Shown piece by piece: positions 24,776-33,756 of a stretch of DNA of 64,000 nt; the stretch's first letter is position 1, and every line of letters begins with the position of its first letter. The notes beneath the pieces were generated by a model that was not told the DNA's origin, ran no database searches, and saw nothing but the letters and a program-made list of their open reading frames with translations. This stretch comes from Ensifer adhaerens (GTDB lineage Bacteria > Pseudomonadota > Alphaproteobacteria > Rhizobiales > Rhizobiaceae). Location of the stretch: assembly GCF_000697965.2 (NCBI RefSeq), contig NZ_CP015881.1, positions 620,001 through 684,000 on the forward strand, in the 5' to 3' direction. Both the position numbers and the translations under genes were made by a program.

Positions 24776-25552
24776 ATGACGCAATCTCTCGCGATCGTCA
24801 CCGGCGCCGCCGGCGATATCGGCCGTGCTATCGCCCGCAAGCTTGCCGACGACCATGACGTGGTTCTGCTCGTCGACATCGATGCGGAGGCCGCCGAAAA
24901 GGCAGCGCGGGCGCTTGGCGACGGCAAGCGCTTCGTCGCAGTCGCCTGTGACGTCACCAATGCCGAAAGCGTGGCGGCGATGGCAGCGAAGGCCGCAGAG
25001 AAGGGCGCTGTCCGCACCCTCGTCAACAATGCTGGTGCTGCCCGTGCCGTCAGCCTGCACGACACGACGCCGGAGATCTGGCGCATGGACAATGCGCTGA
25101 ACCTCGAGGCGGCCTTCCTCACTTTTCGCGCCGTCGAGGACATGCTGAAAGAGACCCACGGCTCGGTCGTCAACATCGCCTCGGTCAACGGCATGAACGT
25201 CTTCGGCCATCCGGCCTATAGCGCCGCCAAGGCCGGGCTCCTGCACCTGACCCGGCTGATTGCGGTCGAATACGGCAAGTTCGGCATCCGCTCGAATGCG
25301 GTGGCACCCGGCACGGTTCGCACCCAGGCCTGGGAGGCGAGGGCGGCATCGAACCCGGATGTCTTCGAAGAGGCGCGCCGCTGGTATCCGCTGCAGCGCA
25401 TCGTCAATCCGGATGACGTCGCCAATGCCGTGCATTTTCTCGCAGGCCCGCTCGCGGCCGCCATTTCGGGCGTCTGCCTGCCTGTCGATTGCGGCCTGAC
25501 CGCCGGACAGGCTGAGTTGGCCCGCACGTTCTCGCAATCAAACCACTACTGA
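24776..25552 (+). CDS. Short-chain dehydrogenase/reductase
   Basis: A 258-aa classical SDR. The cofactor loop is VTGAAGDIGRAI (TGxxxGxG with Ala), the NNAG motif is present as VNNAGAA, the catalytic Ser-Tyr-Lys region is SVNGMNVFGHPAYSAAKAG, and the C-terminus ends in a PVDCGLTAG-type tail. It starts 21 nt after the regulator gene and ends 24 nt before the hexosaminidase gene. It probably oxidises or reduces an intermediate of the locus's substrate. Confidence 0.85.
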   Translation: MTQSLAIVTGAAGDIGRAIARKLADDHDVVLLVDIDAEAAEKAARALGDGKRFVAVACDVTNAESVAAMAAKAAEKGAVRTLVNNAGAARAVSLHDTTPEIWRMDNALNLEAAFLTFRAVEDMLKETHGSVVNIASVNGMNVFGHPAYSAAKAGLLHLTRLIAVEYGKFGIRSNAVAPGTVRTQAWEARAASNPDVFEEARRWYPLQRIVNPDDVANAVHFLAGPLAAAISGVCLPVDCGLTAGQAELARTFSQSNHY

Positions 25553-25576
25553 CATAGAGCATTCTGGAGGAAGAGC

Positions 25577-27496
25577 ATGCACCCGGTTTCCTACCGTCTC
25601 GAGGCGTCCTGGCAGCCGGATGGCGGGCCGTTCGGGCGGTTTACCTTCACGCTGTTCAATTTCTCCGGCGCGCCACTTTCCGGCTTCAGGATCGTCTACA
25701 CCTCGCTCACCCGGGTGATCGATCCCAAGGCCTGCGACAATGCCGTGTTCCTGCGCCGTAACGCCAATTTTCACGAATTCGCGCCGCCTGCGGGGCTGAC
25801 GATCGAAAACGGCGGGAGCTGGACCTTCACCGTCAGCGGCCTGCACCGCAACGCGCGCCACTGCACCGACGGTGCCAAGTCCGCCTATCTGACGCTTGCC
25901 GATGGTGGTCACGTGCCGGTCGCTGTCTCCGATCTGTTGCTTGAAAATGCCGTCAGTGAACCGCCGCCGGTGCGGCTACCGGACGGCAAGCTCGATCAGC
26001 CCTATGCGTTGCAGCCCTGGCCAGCGAAGCTTGAGCTTCGTCCTGGAGACGGTTTTCCAGTGGTGCTCTATCCGGCGGTCGGCTCGACGGGCGAGGATGT
26101 CGCTGCCATCGATACGGTTCTGGCGATGTACCATCGGCTGTTCCCTGCGGGCCACGCCCCCTTCAGCCTGGCAGCCTCGAAGCAGGGGCGGGCGATTGTC
26201 TTTACCGCCGACGCTGGTCTTAAGGCTGAGGCCTATCGGCTCGACCTCTCTGAGACCGAAATCCGGCTTAGCTTTGGCGGCAGCGCCGGCCGGCAATATG
26301 GTTTGACCAGTCTGGCCCAGCTTCTGGATGGGGCACGCAACCATCCGGAAAAGTTCCGCTTTCCGGCGAGCGGCAAAATTTCGGATGCGCCGCGTTACAG
26401 CTGGCGCGGTTGCCATCTCGACGTCTCCCGCCAGTTCTACCCGACGGCGGATGTGGCGCGGCTGATTGACATTCTCGCCTGGTTCAAGCTCAACGTTTTC
26501 CACTGGCACCTGACCGACGACGAGGCCTGGCGCCTGGAGATCAAGGCCTACCCGCAGCTGACGACGCTTGGCGTCCTGCGCGGGCCGGATGAGCCGCTTC
26601 TGCCGCAGCTTGGTAATGGCGCTGAGCCTGTCGGCGGCTTCTACAGCCAAGCGGACGTGAGGGCGATCGTCGCGCAGGCGACGGCGCTGCATGTCGATGT
26701 CGTGCCGGAGATCGATATCCCTGGCCATAGCACGGCGACCTTGGTGGCGCTGCCGGATCTGACAGACGGTCAGGAGGCCCCGGAGAGCTACCATTCGGTT
26801 CAGGGCTATCCCAATAACGCGCTCAACCCGGCCGTTGCCTTTACCTACGAGTTTCTGGAGAAGGTCCTCGACGAAATGGTCGAGCTTTTCCCGAGCGCCT
26901 ACATCCATATCGGCGGCGACGAAGTGGCGAACGGTTCTTGGCTCGCTTCGCCGCTGGCCAAGAAGCTGATGGAGCAGGAGGGCATCTCCGGCACCTTCGC
27001 GCTGCAGTCCTATTTCCTGAAGCGGGTGAAGCAGATGTTGACGGCGCGTGGCCGCAAGCTCGCCGGCTGGAACGAAGTGGCGCATGGCGGCGGTGTCTCG
27101 ACCGAAGATACGCTGCTGATGGCCTGGGAGCGGCCGGAGGTCGGCATCGAGCTCGCCCGCGAAGGCTATGACGTGGTGATGACCCCCGGCCAGGCCTATT
27201 ACCTCGACATGGCGCAGGCCGATGCCTGGCAGGAGCCAGGTGCAAGCTGGGCCGGCACGGCGACACCCGCCCACACCTACGGCTACGAGGCCGAGGGCGA
27301 ATTCCCGGACGAGCTGAAGGCCCGCCTCAGAGGCGTGCAGGCGTGCATCTGGTCCGAGCATTATCTTTCGCGCGGCTACTTCAACCGGCTCGTCTTCCCG
27401 CGGCTTCCGGCGATCGCCGAGGCGGCATGGACACCGAAGTCGGCGAAGGACTGGCTGCGCTTTGCGGCCATCGCGCCGCTCAGCCCGAACCTCTGA
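25577..27496 (+). CDS. GH20 beta-N-acetylhexosaminidase
   Basis: A 639-aa glycoside hydrolase family 20 enzyme. The N-terminal ~130 residues form a non-catalytic carbohydrate-binding-like domain (CHB_HEX type), then a GH20b domain, then the TIM barrel. Catalytic-domain motifs are WHLTDDEAWRLEIKAYP, VPEIDIPGHS, and HIGGDEV with the D448-E449 catalytic pair, plus TPGQAYYLDMAQ. It removes terminal GlcNAc/GalNAc from oligosaccharides such as chitobiose or peptidoglycan fragments. I see no signal peptide, so it probably acts on imported oligomers. It ends 11 nt before the second M81 gene. Confidence 0.88.
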   Translation: MHPVSYRLEASWQPDGGPFGRFTFTLFNFSGAPLSGFRIVYTSLTRVIDPKACDNAVFLRRNANFHEFAPPAGLTIENGGSWTFTVSGLHRNARHCTDGAKSAYLTLADGGHVPVAVSDLLLENAVSEPPPVRLPDGKLDQPYALQPWPAKLELRPGDGFPVVLYPAVGSTGEDVAAIDTVLAMYHRLFPAGHAPFSLAASKQGRAIVFTADAGLKAEAYRLDLSETEIRLSFGGSAGRQYGLTSLAQLLDGARNHPEKFRFPASGKISDAPRYSWRGCHLDVSRQFYPTADVARLIDILAWFKLNVFHWHLTDDEAWRLEIKAYPQLTTLGVLRGPDEPLLPQLGNGAEPVGGFYSQADVRAIVAQATALHVDVVPEIDIPGHSTATLVALPDLTDGQEAPESYHSVQGYPNNALNPAVAFTYEFLEKVLDEMVELFPSAYIHIGGDEVANGSWLASPLAKKLMEQEGISGTFALQSYFLKRVKQMLTARGRKLAGWNEVAHGGGVSTEDTLLMAWERPEVGIELAREGYDVVMTPGQAYYLDMAQADAWQEPGASWAGTATPAHTYGYEAEGEFPDELKARLRGVQACIWSEHYLSRGYFNRLVFPRLPAIAEAAWTPKSAKDWLRFAAIAPLSPNL

Positions 27497-27507
27497 GAGG
27501 AACGCTC

Positions 27508-28950
27508 ATGCGCATCGCCGTTGGTGGCATCCATACCGAATGCAGCACCTATTCGCCTGTTCTGATGACAGAGGAAGATTTTCGCGTTCTGCGCGGCCAA
27601 ACGCTGCTGGACGCCGAGTACTTCAGTTTCATGAAGGCCGAGGGTGTCGAGCATCTGCCGCTTTTGCATGCCCGCGCCGTGCCCGGCGGCCCCGTGTCGC
27701 GCCCAACCTACGACGCCTTCAAGGCCGAGTTCCTCGAAATGCTGCGTGACGCGCTGCCGATCGACGGGCTTTATCTCGCCATGCATGGCGCCATCAAGGT
27801 CGACGGGATGGACGACGCCGAAGGCGACTGGATCTCCGCCGCCCGCGCTGTCGTCGGTCCCAATTGCCCGGTGGCGGCGAGCTACGACCTGCATGGCAAT
27901 GTCAGCCAGGAGATCATCGACCAGCTCGATATTTTTGCCGCCTACCGCACCGCGCCGCATATCGATACGCCGGAGACCATGACCCGTGCCTGGTCGATGC
28001 TGGTATCTGCGCTGAGAGACGGGACGCGCCCGGGCATCGCCTGGGCACCGGTCCCGGTCCTGCTTCCCGGCGAATGCACCTCGACCGAGGACGAGCCGGC
28101 AAAGTCGCTCTACGTGCAACTGCCCGAGATCGATAAGCGGCCGGGCGTTCTCGATGCCAACCTGATGGTGGGCTACGTCTGGGCCGACGAGCCGCGGGCG
28201 ACCGCCTGTGCGGTCGTAACGGCCACCGACAGGGCGGCGGCCAAACGGGCAGCGGAAGAGATTGCCGCGGGCTACTGGTCGGAACGTCGAAACTTCCGCT
28301 TCGGTCCGGTCACCGGACCGCTCAACGAAATGCTGGATATCGCCGAGCGGGCGACGACGACGCCGATCATTCTTGCGGACTCCGGCGACAACCCGACCGG
28401 CGGCGGCGTTGGTGATCGCGCAGACGTGCTGAAGGCGCTGCTCGCCCGCGGCTGGCGGGGCGCGTTGATCGCCGGCATCACGGACCTGCCGGCGGTCGAA
28501 GCCTGCTTTGCCGCTGGGGTCGGCGAAACGTTGATGCTCAAGATCGGCGGCAGCCTCGATCCGGCAAGCCCCCGTGCGGAGATGCTGGCCGAGGTCGTCA
28601 CGCTGGATGATCCCGGGCCTGCGAAAGAGCGGCAGGCGGTGGTGCGGGTCGGCGCGATCGATGTCGTTATCGCGGCACGGCGCAGGCCCTACCACAACAT
28701 CGAGGACTTCCGGCGGCTGGGCCTCGACCCTGAGGCGGTGCGGCTGCTCGTCGTCAAATCGGGCTACCTGTCGCCCGAACTGGCGCCGATCGCCAACCCC
28801 AACCTGATGGCCCTGACTGAAGGGGTCGTCAATCAGGACATCCAAGGGCTCGCGAGCCTCCGCCGTCAGCGGCCGGCCTACCCCTTCGATCAGGACTTTT
28901 CCTTTGAACCCGTCGCCCGCTTTTCGGCGCGTTGGTCGAGCGGCGCCTGA
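27508..28950 (+). CDS. M81 family metallopeptidase-like protein (MlrC-type), copy 2
   Basis: A 480-aa paralogue of the 21219 protein. It has VGGIHTECSTYSP at the N-terminus, YLAMHGAIKVDGMDDAEGD, SYDLHGNVSQ and ADSGDNPTGGGVGDRAD. The start ATG 27508 follows GAGAGGAACG, and the longer frame from 27343 lies in the hexosaminidase gene. The two copies differ clearly in loop sequence (for example DNPTGGG here, DNPGGGT in copy 1), so they may act on different substrates or form a pair. No secretion signal is seen. Confidence 0.8.
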   Translation: MRIAVGGIHTECSTYSPVLMTEEDFRVLRGQTLLDAEYFSFMKAEGVEHLPLLHARAVPGGPVSRPTYDAFKAEFLEMLRDALPIDGLYLAMHGAIKVDGMDDAEGDWISAARAVVGPNCPVAASYDLHGNVSQEIIDQLDIFAAYRTAPHIDTPETMTRAWSMLVSALRDGTRPGIAWAPVPVLLPGECTSTEDEPAKSLYVQLPEIDKRPGVLDANLMVGYVWADEPRATACAVVTATDRAAAKRAAEEIAAGYWSERRNFRFGPVTGPLNEMLDIAERATTTPIILADSGDNPTGGGVGDRADVLKALLARGWRGALIAGITDLPAVEACFAAGVGETLMLKIGGSLDPASPRAEMLAEVVTLDDPGPAKERQAVVRVGAIDVVIAARRRPYHNIEDFRRLGLDPEAVRLLVVKSGYLSPELAPIANPNLMALTEGVVNQDIQGLASLRRQRPAYPFDQDFSFEPVARFSARWSSGA

Positions 28951-29003
28951 GACATGCTTCGCACATTTCCTACCCGAGTTTCGGGTAGGGGCTTCCCTCA
29001 AAG

Positions 29004-29098
29004 CACCGCGCGTCGTTCGACGCGCATGGGCGCTGAAACGCCTTAGCCTTCCGCATAACACCGTCCTTAAATCGATCACAATTTAAGCGATTGTGCGA
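29004..29098. repeat. Composite palindromic repeat, copy C, with adjacent hairpin
   Basis: Between the M81 gene and the MFS gene lie a perfect 9-bp hairpin CCTACCCGA/TCGGGTAGG (28969-28989), a second hairpin GCGCGTCG/CGACGCGC (29008-29025) and a palindrome CTTAAAT/ATTTAAG (29066-29087). The latter two parts correspond in order to the two halves of copies A and B. The hairpins may end or trim the upstream message. Confidence 0.5.
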
Positions 29099-29131
29099 TA
29101 TCCTCCACCCGCTTCGCGGACACATTCTAGC

Positions 29132-30352
29132 ATGACCTCCACCATTCTCAGCGCCATGCGCAACCCGGCCATGCGGATCAGCATGCTGGCAATCTTCCTG
29201 TTCGGGTTTGCCGGTGCGGCCACCTCGCCCTACCAGTCCGTCGTCGGCATCAACGAGCTGGGGCTCAGCGATGCCGTCTATTCGCTGCTGATCCTGCTTG
29301 CCTCGACGGTGAACGTCATCGTCAGTGTTTCGATCGGCATTCTGGCCGATCGCGTCGGCAACTACCGGCTGCTGATGTCGACGGCGATCTTTTTCGGCGT
29401 TGTCGGCTACGGCATCGTCTATGTGCTCCCGCATCAGATGAGCTTCGTCGTTAGCGTCTTGTTGCTGTTGCCGATCTACGGCGCGGTCTACACGCTGCTC
29501 TTTGCCAATGTGCGCAGCATCGCCCGGCGGATGAGCGGCCATGACGCCGCCTCGCTCACGACGGGCGCCCGCGCGGCCATATCAGTGTCCTGGGTTCTGG
29601 TGCCAGGACTGGTCGGCTTTGCACTCGCCGGCGGCGACAGCATGCTGCCGGCCTATCTGCTCGCCTGTCTCGGCTGCCTCGCCAATCTGCTGATCGTCTA
29701 TTTTAAACTGCCCAACGAAAGCGGGGCCGACGCATCGCTCGGCAAGCGGTTTTCTTACTGGACGTCTTTTCGGGAGATCCTGGCGCCAGGGATTTTCCTG
29801 CGCGTCATCGCCGTTGCGATCATCACCTCGTCGCTGCACGTCAACGCCGCCGTGCTGCCCCTGATCATGACTGACGAGATCGGCGGCAGCGTCACCGATA
29901 TCGGCATCATCGTTGGGATCGTCGCTTTCCTCGAAGTCGTGTTCATCTTCGTCTGGGCGCGCATCCAGCTGAGCCTTGTTCCATTCAAGGCGCTGGCGCT
30001 CGGAACCGCGATCTACATCGGCTACATGGTGCTGCTCGGCTTCTCGACGGCGACCTGGCAGATCTACGCGCTCACCTTGATCAGTGCCTTTGGTGCCGCC
30101 GCGTTGATCACGATCCCGATCAGCTACCTCCAGGACCTGATTGCCGACCGCCCGGGCCTCGGAAGCTCATTGCTCGCCGTGAACCTCTTCCTGAGCGGCG
30201 GCCTTTGCGCCGGGCTTTTTGCGCTCGGCACGCGGATCAGCGACTATTCGGGCACGGCGCTGCTTGGCGGCGCCGCAGGCCTTGCCGGGCTGGTGCTGCT
30301 GCTCGCGCTCGACGGCGATAAAACAGGGAAGAAAACATTCCGCCGCTCGTGA
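29132..30352 (+). CDS. MFS sugar-efflux-type transporter (SetA/SotB-like)
   Basis: A 406-aa major facilitator protein with about twelve hydrophobic segments. Features are GFAGAATSPYQSVVGINELGLSD at TM1 and SVSIGILADRVGNYRLLM, the A-motif-like loop of sugar-efflux transporters. The start is placed at ATG 29132 (MTSTILSAM); the earlier in-frame start at 29093 lies in the repeat. It is 181 nt downstream of the M81 gene. Export of excess sugar or uptake of an aminosugar are both possible; SetA homologues are exporters. Confidence 0.78.
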   Translation: MTSTILSAMRNPAMRISMLAIFLFGFAGAATSPYQSVVGINELGLSDAVYSLLILLASTVNVIVSVSIGILADRVGNYRLLMSTAIFFGVVGYGIVYVLPHQMSFVVSVLLLLPIYGAVYTLLFANVRSIARRMSGHDAASLTTGARAAISVSWVLVPGLVGFALAGGDSMLPAYLLACLGCLANLLIVYFKLPNESGADASLGKRFSYWTSFREILAPGIFLRVIAVAIITSSLHVNAAVLPLIMTDEIGGSVTDIGIIVGIVAFLEVVFIFVWARIQLSLVPFKALALGTAIYIGYMVLLGFSTATWQIYALTLISAFGAAALITIPISYLQDLIADRPGLGSSLLAVNLFLSGGLCAGLFALGTRISDYSGTALLGGAAGLAGLVLLLALDGDKTGKKTFRRS

Positions 30353-30353
30353 A

Positions 30354-31034
30354 TTAGTCCCAGGGCTCATCGACAAAACTGCAGGTGAACTTTGTCTGGT
30401 TGTCCTGGAGACATCTCTTCTTTTGATCGGCGAGGATCATGATCCTCGCGAAGAAGCGCGAAAAGTCGGCCTTGCTGGAGGTAAACGTGGCTATCCCCAA
30501 AGCGTGCGCCTGGGCCTGCGCCACGCAGGTCGCCAATTCCTGATCGGGGACATCGCTGTTTGCAACGATGACAGCGCGGTCAAATCGCCCTTCCGCGGAA
30601 TAGTTCACGGCGGAAGCGCAATTTGGTACGCCAGTTGCTGCAGTATCGTTCAGCAGCCGCTCGTAGTAGGGGTCGAAGCCGAAATCTTCAATTTTGCTGA
30701 CGTCGACCCGGCCATTCTTGACGACATCCTTTCTGAAGATCACGCCGATGGTGTTTCTTCCGAGGCCCGGTTGGGCCTTGGTCTCAATTCCGGCGGCCAT
30801 GGCGATCATTTGAATTGTCGAGAAGACCACGTCCCTCTTCTTGGTCTCCCCTTGGCTCATTCCGACGCCAATAAATTCCGGGAAGGCGGTAAAGTGCCGT
30901 TCTCCGTTGCGAACAGGGCCGAAGAAACTCACGTTTTGAGCGACCGCAGACGAGGCAACAAAGACGCTCGCAAGAAGCCCGGTGGCAAACATAAGATGTC
31001 TAATGGTTCTTCTCCCGTACCCGCCCCAGCGCAT
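30354..31034 (-). CDS. Hypothetical secreted protein
   Basis: A 226-aa protein I do not recognise. AGAAGG precedes ATG 31034. Residues 1-33 form a signal peptide with a twin Arg (GRRTIRHLMFATGLLASVF, cleavage after AVAQ), so the mature protein should be periplasmic or secreted. The mature part is mixed, with FGFDPYYERLLND and four Cys (PNCAS, ATCVA, KRCLQ, FTCSF) that could make two disulfides. It converges with the MFS gene with only 1 nt between stops, leaving no room for a separate terminator. Function unknown. Confidence 0.65.
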   Translation of the reverse strand: MRWGGYGRRTIRHLMFATGLLASVFVASSAVAQNVSFFGPVRNGERHFTAFPEFIGVGMSQGETKKRDVVFSTIQMIAMAAGIETKAQPGLGRNTIGVIFRKDVVKNGRVDVSKIEDFGFDPYYERLLNDTAATGVPNCASAVNYSAEGRFDRAVIVANSDVPDQELATCVAQAQAHALGIATFTSSKADFSRFFARIMILADQKKRCLQDNQTKFTCSFVDEPWD

Positions 31035-31192
31035 GAAGCCTTCTCATAAAAAACCAGCGCTCGCGTGAGCGAACAGAGATGTTCTGCAACGCGTCGCCAG
31101 CAATGCGATGGCATCTCGATTTTTCTAGCATTGCTATCAACAGCTGCAAGGCGCCGGAGCGAGGAAGACGCAGTCCTGACGCTAGTCTCATC

Positions 31193-31227
31193 AAAAAGTG
31201 ATTGGGGCGCCTTTCGGCGCCCCAATC
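31193..31227 (-). terminator. Rho-independent terminator of the hut operon
   Basis: Read on the minus strand, GATTGGGGCGCC - GAAA - GGCGCCCCAATC is followed by ACTTTTTGATG. The perfect 12-bp stem, GNRA-type tetraloop and T5 run, 33 nt past the hutU stop, make a convincing terminator. Confidence 0.88.
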
Positions 31228-31260
31228 AGTATGTCCGTGAGTATGTCGGTCGAGAGCGGA

Positions 31261-32940
31261 TCAGTTGCCGAGAATGCCCGGCAGGCGCAGGCCCTTTTCC
31301 TTGGCGCAATCGAGCGCAATGTCGTAGCCCGCATCGGCATGGCGCATGACGCCGGTTGCCGGGTCGTTCCAGAGCACGCGTTCGAGGCGCTTGGCCGCAT
31401 CGTCGGTACCATCGGCGCAGATGACGACGCCCGAATGCTGCGAGAAGCCCATGCCGACGCCGCCGCCGTGGTGCAGCGACACCCAGGTGGCGCCCGATGC
31501 GGTGTTGAGCAGGGCGTTGAGCAGCGGCCAGTCCGAAACAGCGTCCGAGCCGTCCTTCATCGCTTCGGTCTCGCGGTTCGGCGAGGCGACCGAGCCGGAA
31601 TCGAGGTGGTCGCGGCCGATGACGACCGGCGCCTTCAGTTCGCCGTTCTTGACCATTTCGTTGAAGGCGAGGCCGAGGCGGTGGCGATCGCCGAGGCCGA
31701 CCCAGCAGATGCGCGCCGGCAGGCCCTGGAAGGCGATGCGCTCACGTGCCATGTCCAGCCAGTTGTGCAGGTGCTTGTTGTCGGGAAGCAGTTCCTTGAC
31801 CTTGGCGTCGGTCTTATAGATGTCTTCGGGATCGCCGGACAGGGCCGCCCAGCGGAACGGGCCGACGCCGCGGCAAAAGAGCGGGCGGATATAGGCCGGA
31901 ACGAAGCCCGGGAAGGCAAAGGCGTTTTCGAGGCCTTCTTCCTTGGCCATCTGGCGGATGTTGTTGCCGTAGTCGAAGGTCGGGATGCCCATGTCCTGAA
32001 AGGCGATCATCGCTTCGACGTGGTCGCGCATCGAGGCGCGCGCGGCCTTTTCGACGGCCTTCGGATCGCTGACGCGCTTCTCCTTCCACTGGCCCATGGT
32101 CCAGCCCTTCGGCAGGTAACCGTTGACCGGGTCGTGCGCCGAGGTCTGGTCGGTGACCATGTCGGGACGGATGCCGCGGCGGACCATCTCCGGCAGGATT
32201 TCGGCGGTGTTGCCGAGCAGGCCGACGGACTTGGCTTCGCCGTTCTTCGTCCAGCGGGCGATCATCTCCATCGCTTCGTCCAGCGTCTCGGCCTTTTCGT
32301 CGAGGTAGCGGGTGCGCAGGCGGAAATCGATCGAGTCCGGGTTGCATTCGACGGCCAGGCACGAAGCGCCTGCCATGACGGCGGCGAGCGGCTGGGCGCC
32401 ACCCATGCCGCCGAGGCCGCCGGTCAGCACCCACTTGCCCTTAAGGTTGTCGCCATAGTGCTGACGGCCGGCTTCAACGAAGGTTTCGTAAGTGCCCTGA
32501 ACGATGCCTTGCGTGCCGATATAGATCCACGAGCCGGCCGTCATCTGGCCGTACATGGCGAGACCCTTCTTATCCAGCTCGTTGAAGTGATCCCAGGTCG
32601 CCCAGTGCGGCACGAGGTTGGAGTTGGCGATGAGAACGCGGGGCGCATCCTTGTGGGTGCGGAACACGCCGACCGGCTTGCCCGACTGCACCATCAAGGT
32701 TTCGTCGTCGTTGAGGTCCTTTAGCGTCTCTACGATCTTGTCGAAATCGGCCCACGTGCGGGCGGCACGACCGATGCCGCCGTAGACGACCAGCTCGTGC
32801 GGGTTTTCCGCGACGTTCGGGTCCAGATTGTTCATCAGCATGCGAAGCGGCGCTTCGGTCAGCCAGCTCTTGGCATTGAGCGTGGTGCCCTGAGGGGCGC
32901 GCACGTCGCGAATATTGTGGCGCGGATTGTTGATGGTCAT
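31261..32940 (-). CDS. hutU: Urocanate hydratase
   Basis: A 559-aa protein of the usual urocanase length. It converts urocanate to 4-imidazolone-5-propionate using NAD+ as an electrophilic cofactor. Recognisable stretches are [30 protein letters not shown] (NAD-binding glycine-rich region) and a C-terminal [19 protein letters not shown]. It is the last gene of the hut operon; its ATG overlaps the hutG stop by 4 nt. A terminator follows directly. Confidence 0.97.
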   Translation of the reverse strand: MTINNPRHNIRDVRAPQGTTLNAKSWLTEAPLRMLMNNLDPNVAENPHELVVYGGIGRAARTWADFDKIVETLKDLNDDETLMVQSGKPVGVFRTHKDAPRVLIANSNLVPHWATWDHFNELDKKGLAMYGQMTAGSWIYIGTQGIVQGTYETFVEAGRQHYGDNLKGKWVLTGGLGGMGGAQPLAAVMAGASCLAVECNPDSIDFRLRTRYLDEKAETLDEAMEMIARWTKNGEAKSVGLLGNTAEILPEMVRRGIRPDMVTDQTSAHDPVNGYLPKGWTMGQWKEKRVSDPKAVEKAARASMRDHVEAMIAFQDMGIPTFDYGNNIRQMAKEEGLENAFAFPGFVPAYIRPLFCRGVGPFRWAALSGDPEDIYKTDAKVKELLPDNKHLHNWLDMARERIAFQGLPARICWVGLGDRHRLGLAFNEMVKNGELKAPVVIGRDHLDSGSVASPNRETEAMKDGSDAVSDWPLLNALLNTASGATWVSLHHGGGVGMGFSQHSGVVICADGTDDAAKRLERVLWNDPATGVMRHADAGYDIALDCAKEKGLRLPGILGN

Positions 32941-33755
32941 GCCTCGCTCCCTGTCAGTGTCTTGAGGTCAAATGCGATGGTTTCGATGCGGTTCAGGATC
33001 GCACCCAGCGGCTTTCGCAACAGGGCGGATCGTGTGGCGTCGAGCGCGAAAGGCGGCTCTTCAGCGGCGAGATGGGTCGATTGCGCGAGCTCCATCTGGA
33101 TGGCATGCACGCCGGTTTCCGGGCGGCCATAGTGGCGGGTGGTCCAGCCGCCCTTGAAGCGGCCGTTGAGAATGCTGCTGTAACCTTCCGCAGCGGCAGC
33201 GATTGCGGCCGTCGCCTTCTCGATGTCAGGCGCGCAGGTCTTGCCCATGTCGGTGCCGATGTTGAGATCCGGCAGCTTGCCTTCGAACAGGAACGGAATG
33301 CGCGAGCGGATCGAGTGGCAGTCATAAAGCACGACCACGCCATGGATCGCCTTGACCCGCTCGATCTCGGCGGCAAGGGCCGCGTGATAGGGCGCATGGA
33401 ATGACCGGAGCCGTTCGGCGATATCCGCTTCAGTCGGTGCCTCTCCGTCCTTCCAGATCGGCTTGCCGTCGAAGTCCGTTTCCGGGATCAATCCGGTCGT
33501 GTTCTGGCCGGGATAGAGGCTGACGCCCTCGGGATCGCGGTTGGCGTCGATCACGTAGCGGTGGAAGGTGGCGCGAACGACGGTCACCTCCGGCAGCAGG
33601 CCATCATAAAGTTGATGGATATGCCAGTCGGTATCGGCGAGGATCCGACCGTTATCGTTCAGCCGATCCCAGATCGCAGCCGGCACGTCGGTGCCGGTAT
33701 GCGGAAAGCCGAGAATGACCGGCGAGTTGCCTTGTCTGACTTCGACGACCGCCAT
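32937..33755 (-). CDS. hutG: N-formylglutamate deformylase
   Basis: A 272-aa N-formylglutamate amidohydrolase. It hydrolyses N-formyl-L-glutamate to glutamate and formate, the last step of the five-step histidine pathway. The N-terminus has [12 protein letters not shown] and a middle [15 protein letters not shown] (metal-binding His region). It overlaps hutU by 4 nt and lies 1 nt from the hutH stop. Because this is the deformylase, formiminoglutamate must first be deaminated by HutF, which I do not find in this window. Confidence 0.92.
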   Translation of the reverse strand: MAVVEVRQGNSPVILGFPHTGTDVPAAIWDRLNDNGRILADTDWHIHQLYDGLLPEVTVVRATFHRYVIDANRDPEGVSLYPGQNTTGLIPETDFDGKPIWKDGEAPTEADIAERLRSFHAPYHAALAAEIERVKAIHGVVVLYDCHSIRSRIPFLFEGKLPDLNIGTDMGKTCAPDIEKATAAIAAAAEGYSSILNGRFKGGWTTRHYGRPETGVHAIQMELAQSTHLAAEEPPFALDATRSALLRKPLGAILNRIETIAFDLKTLTGSEA

Positions 33756-33756
33756 T

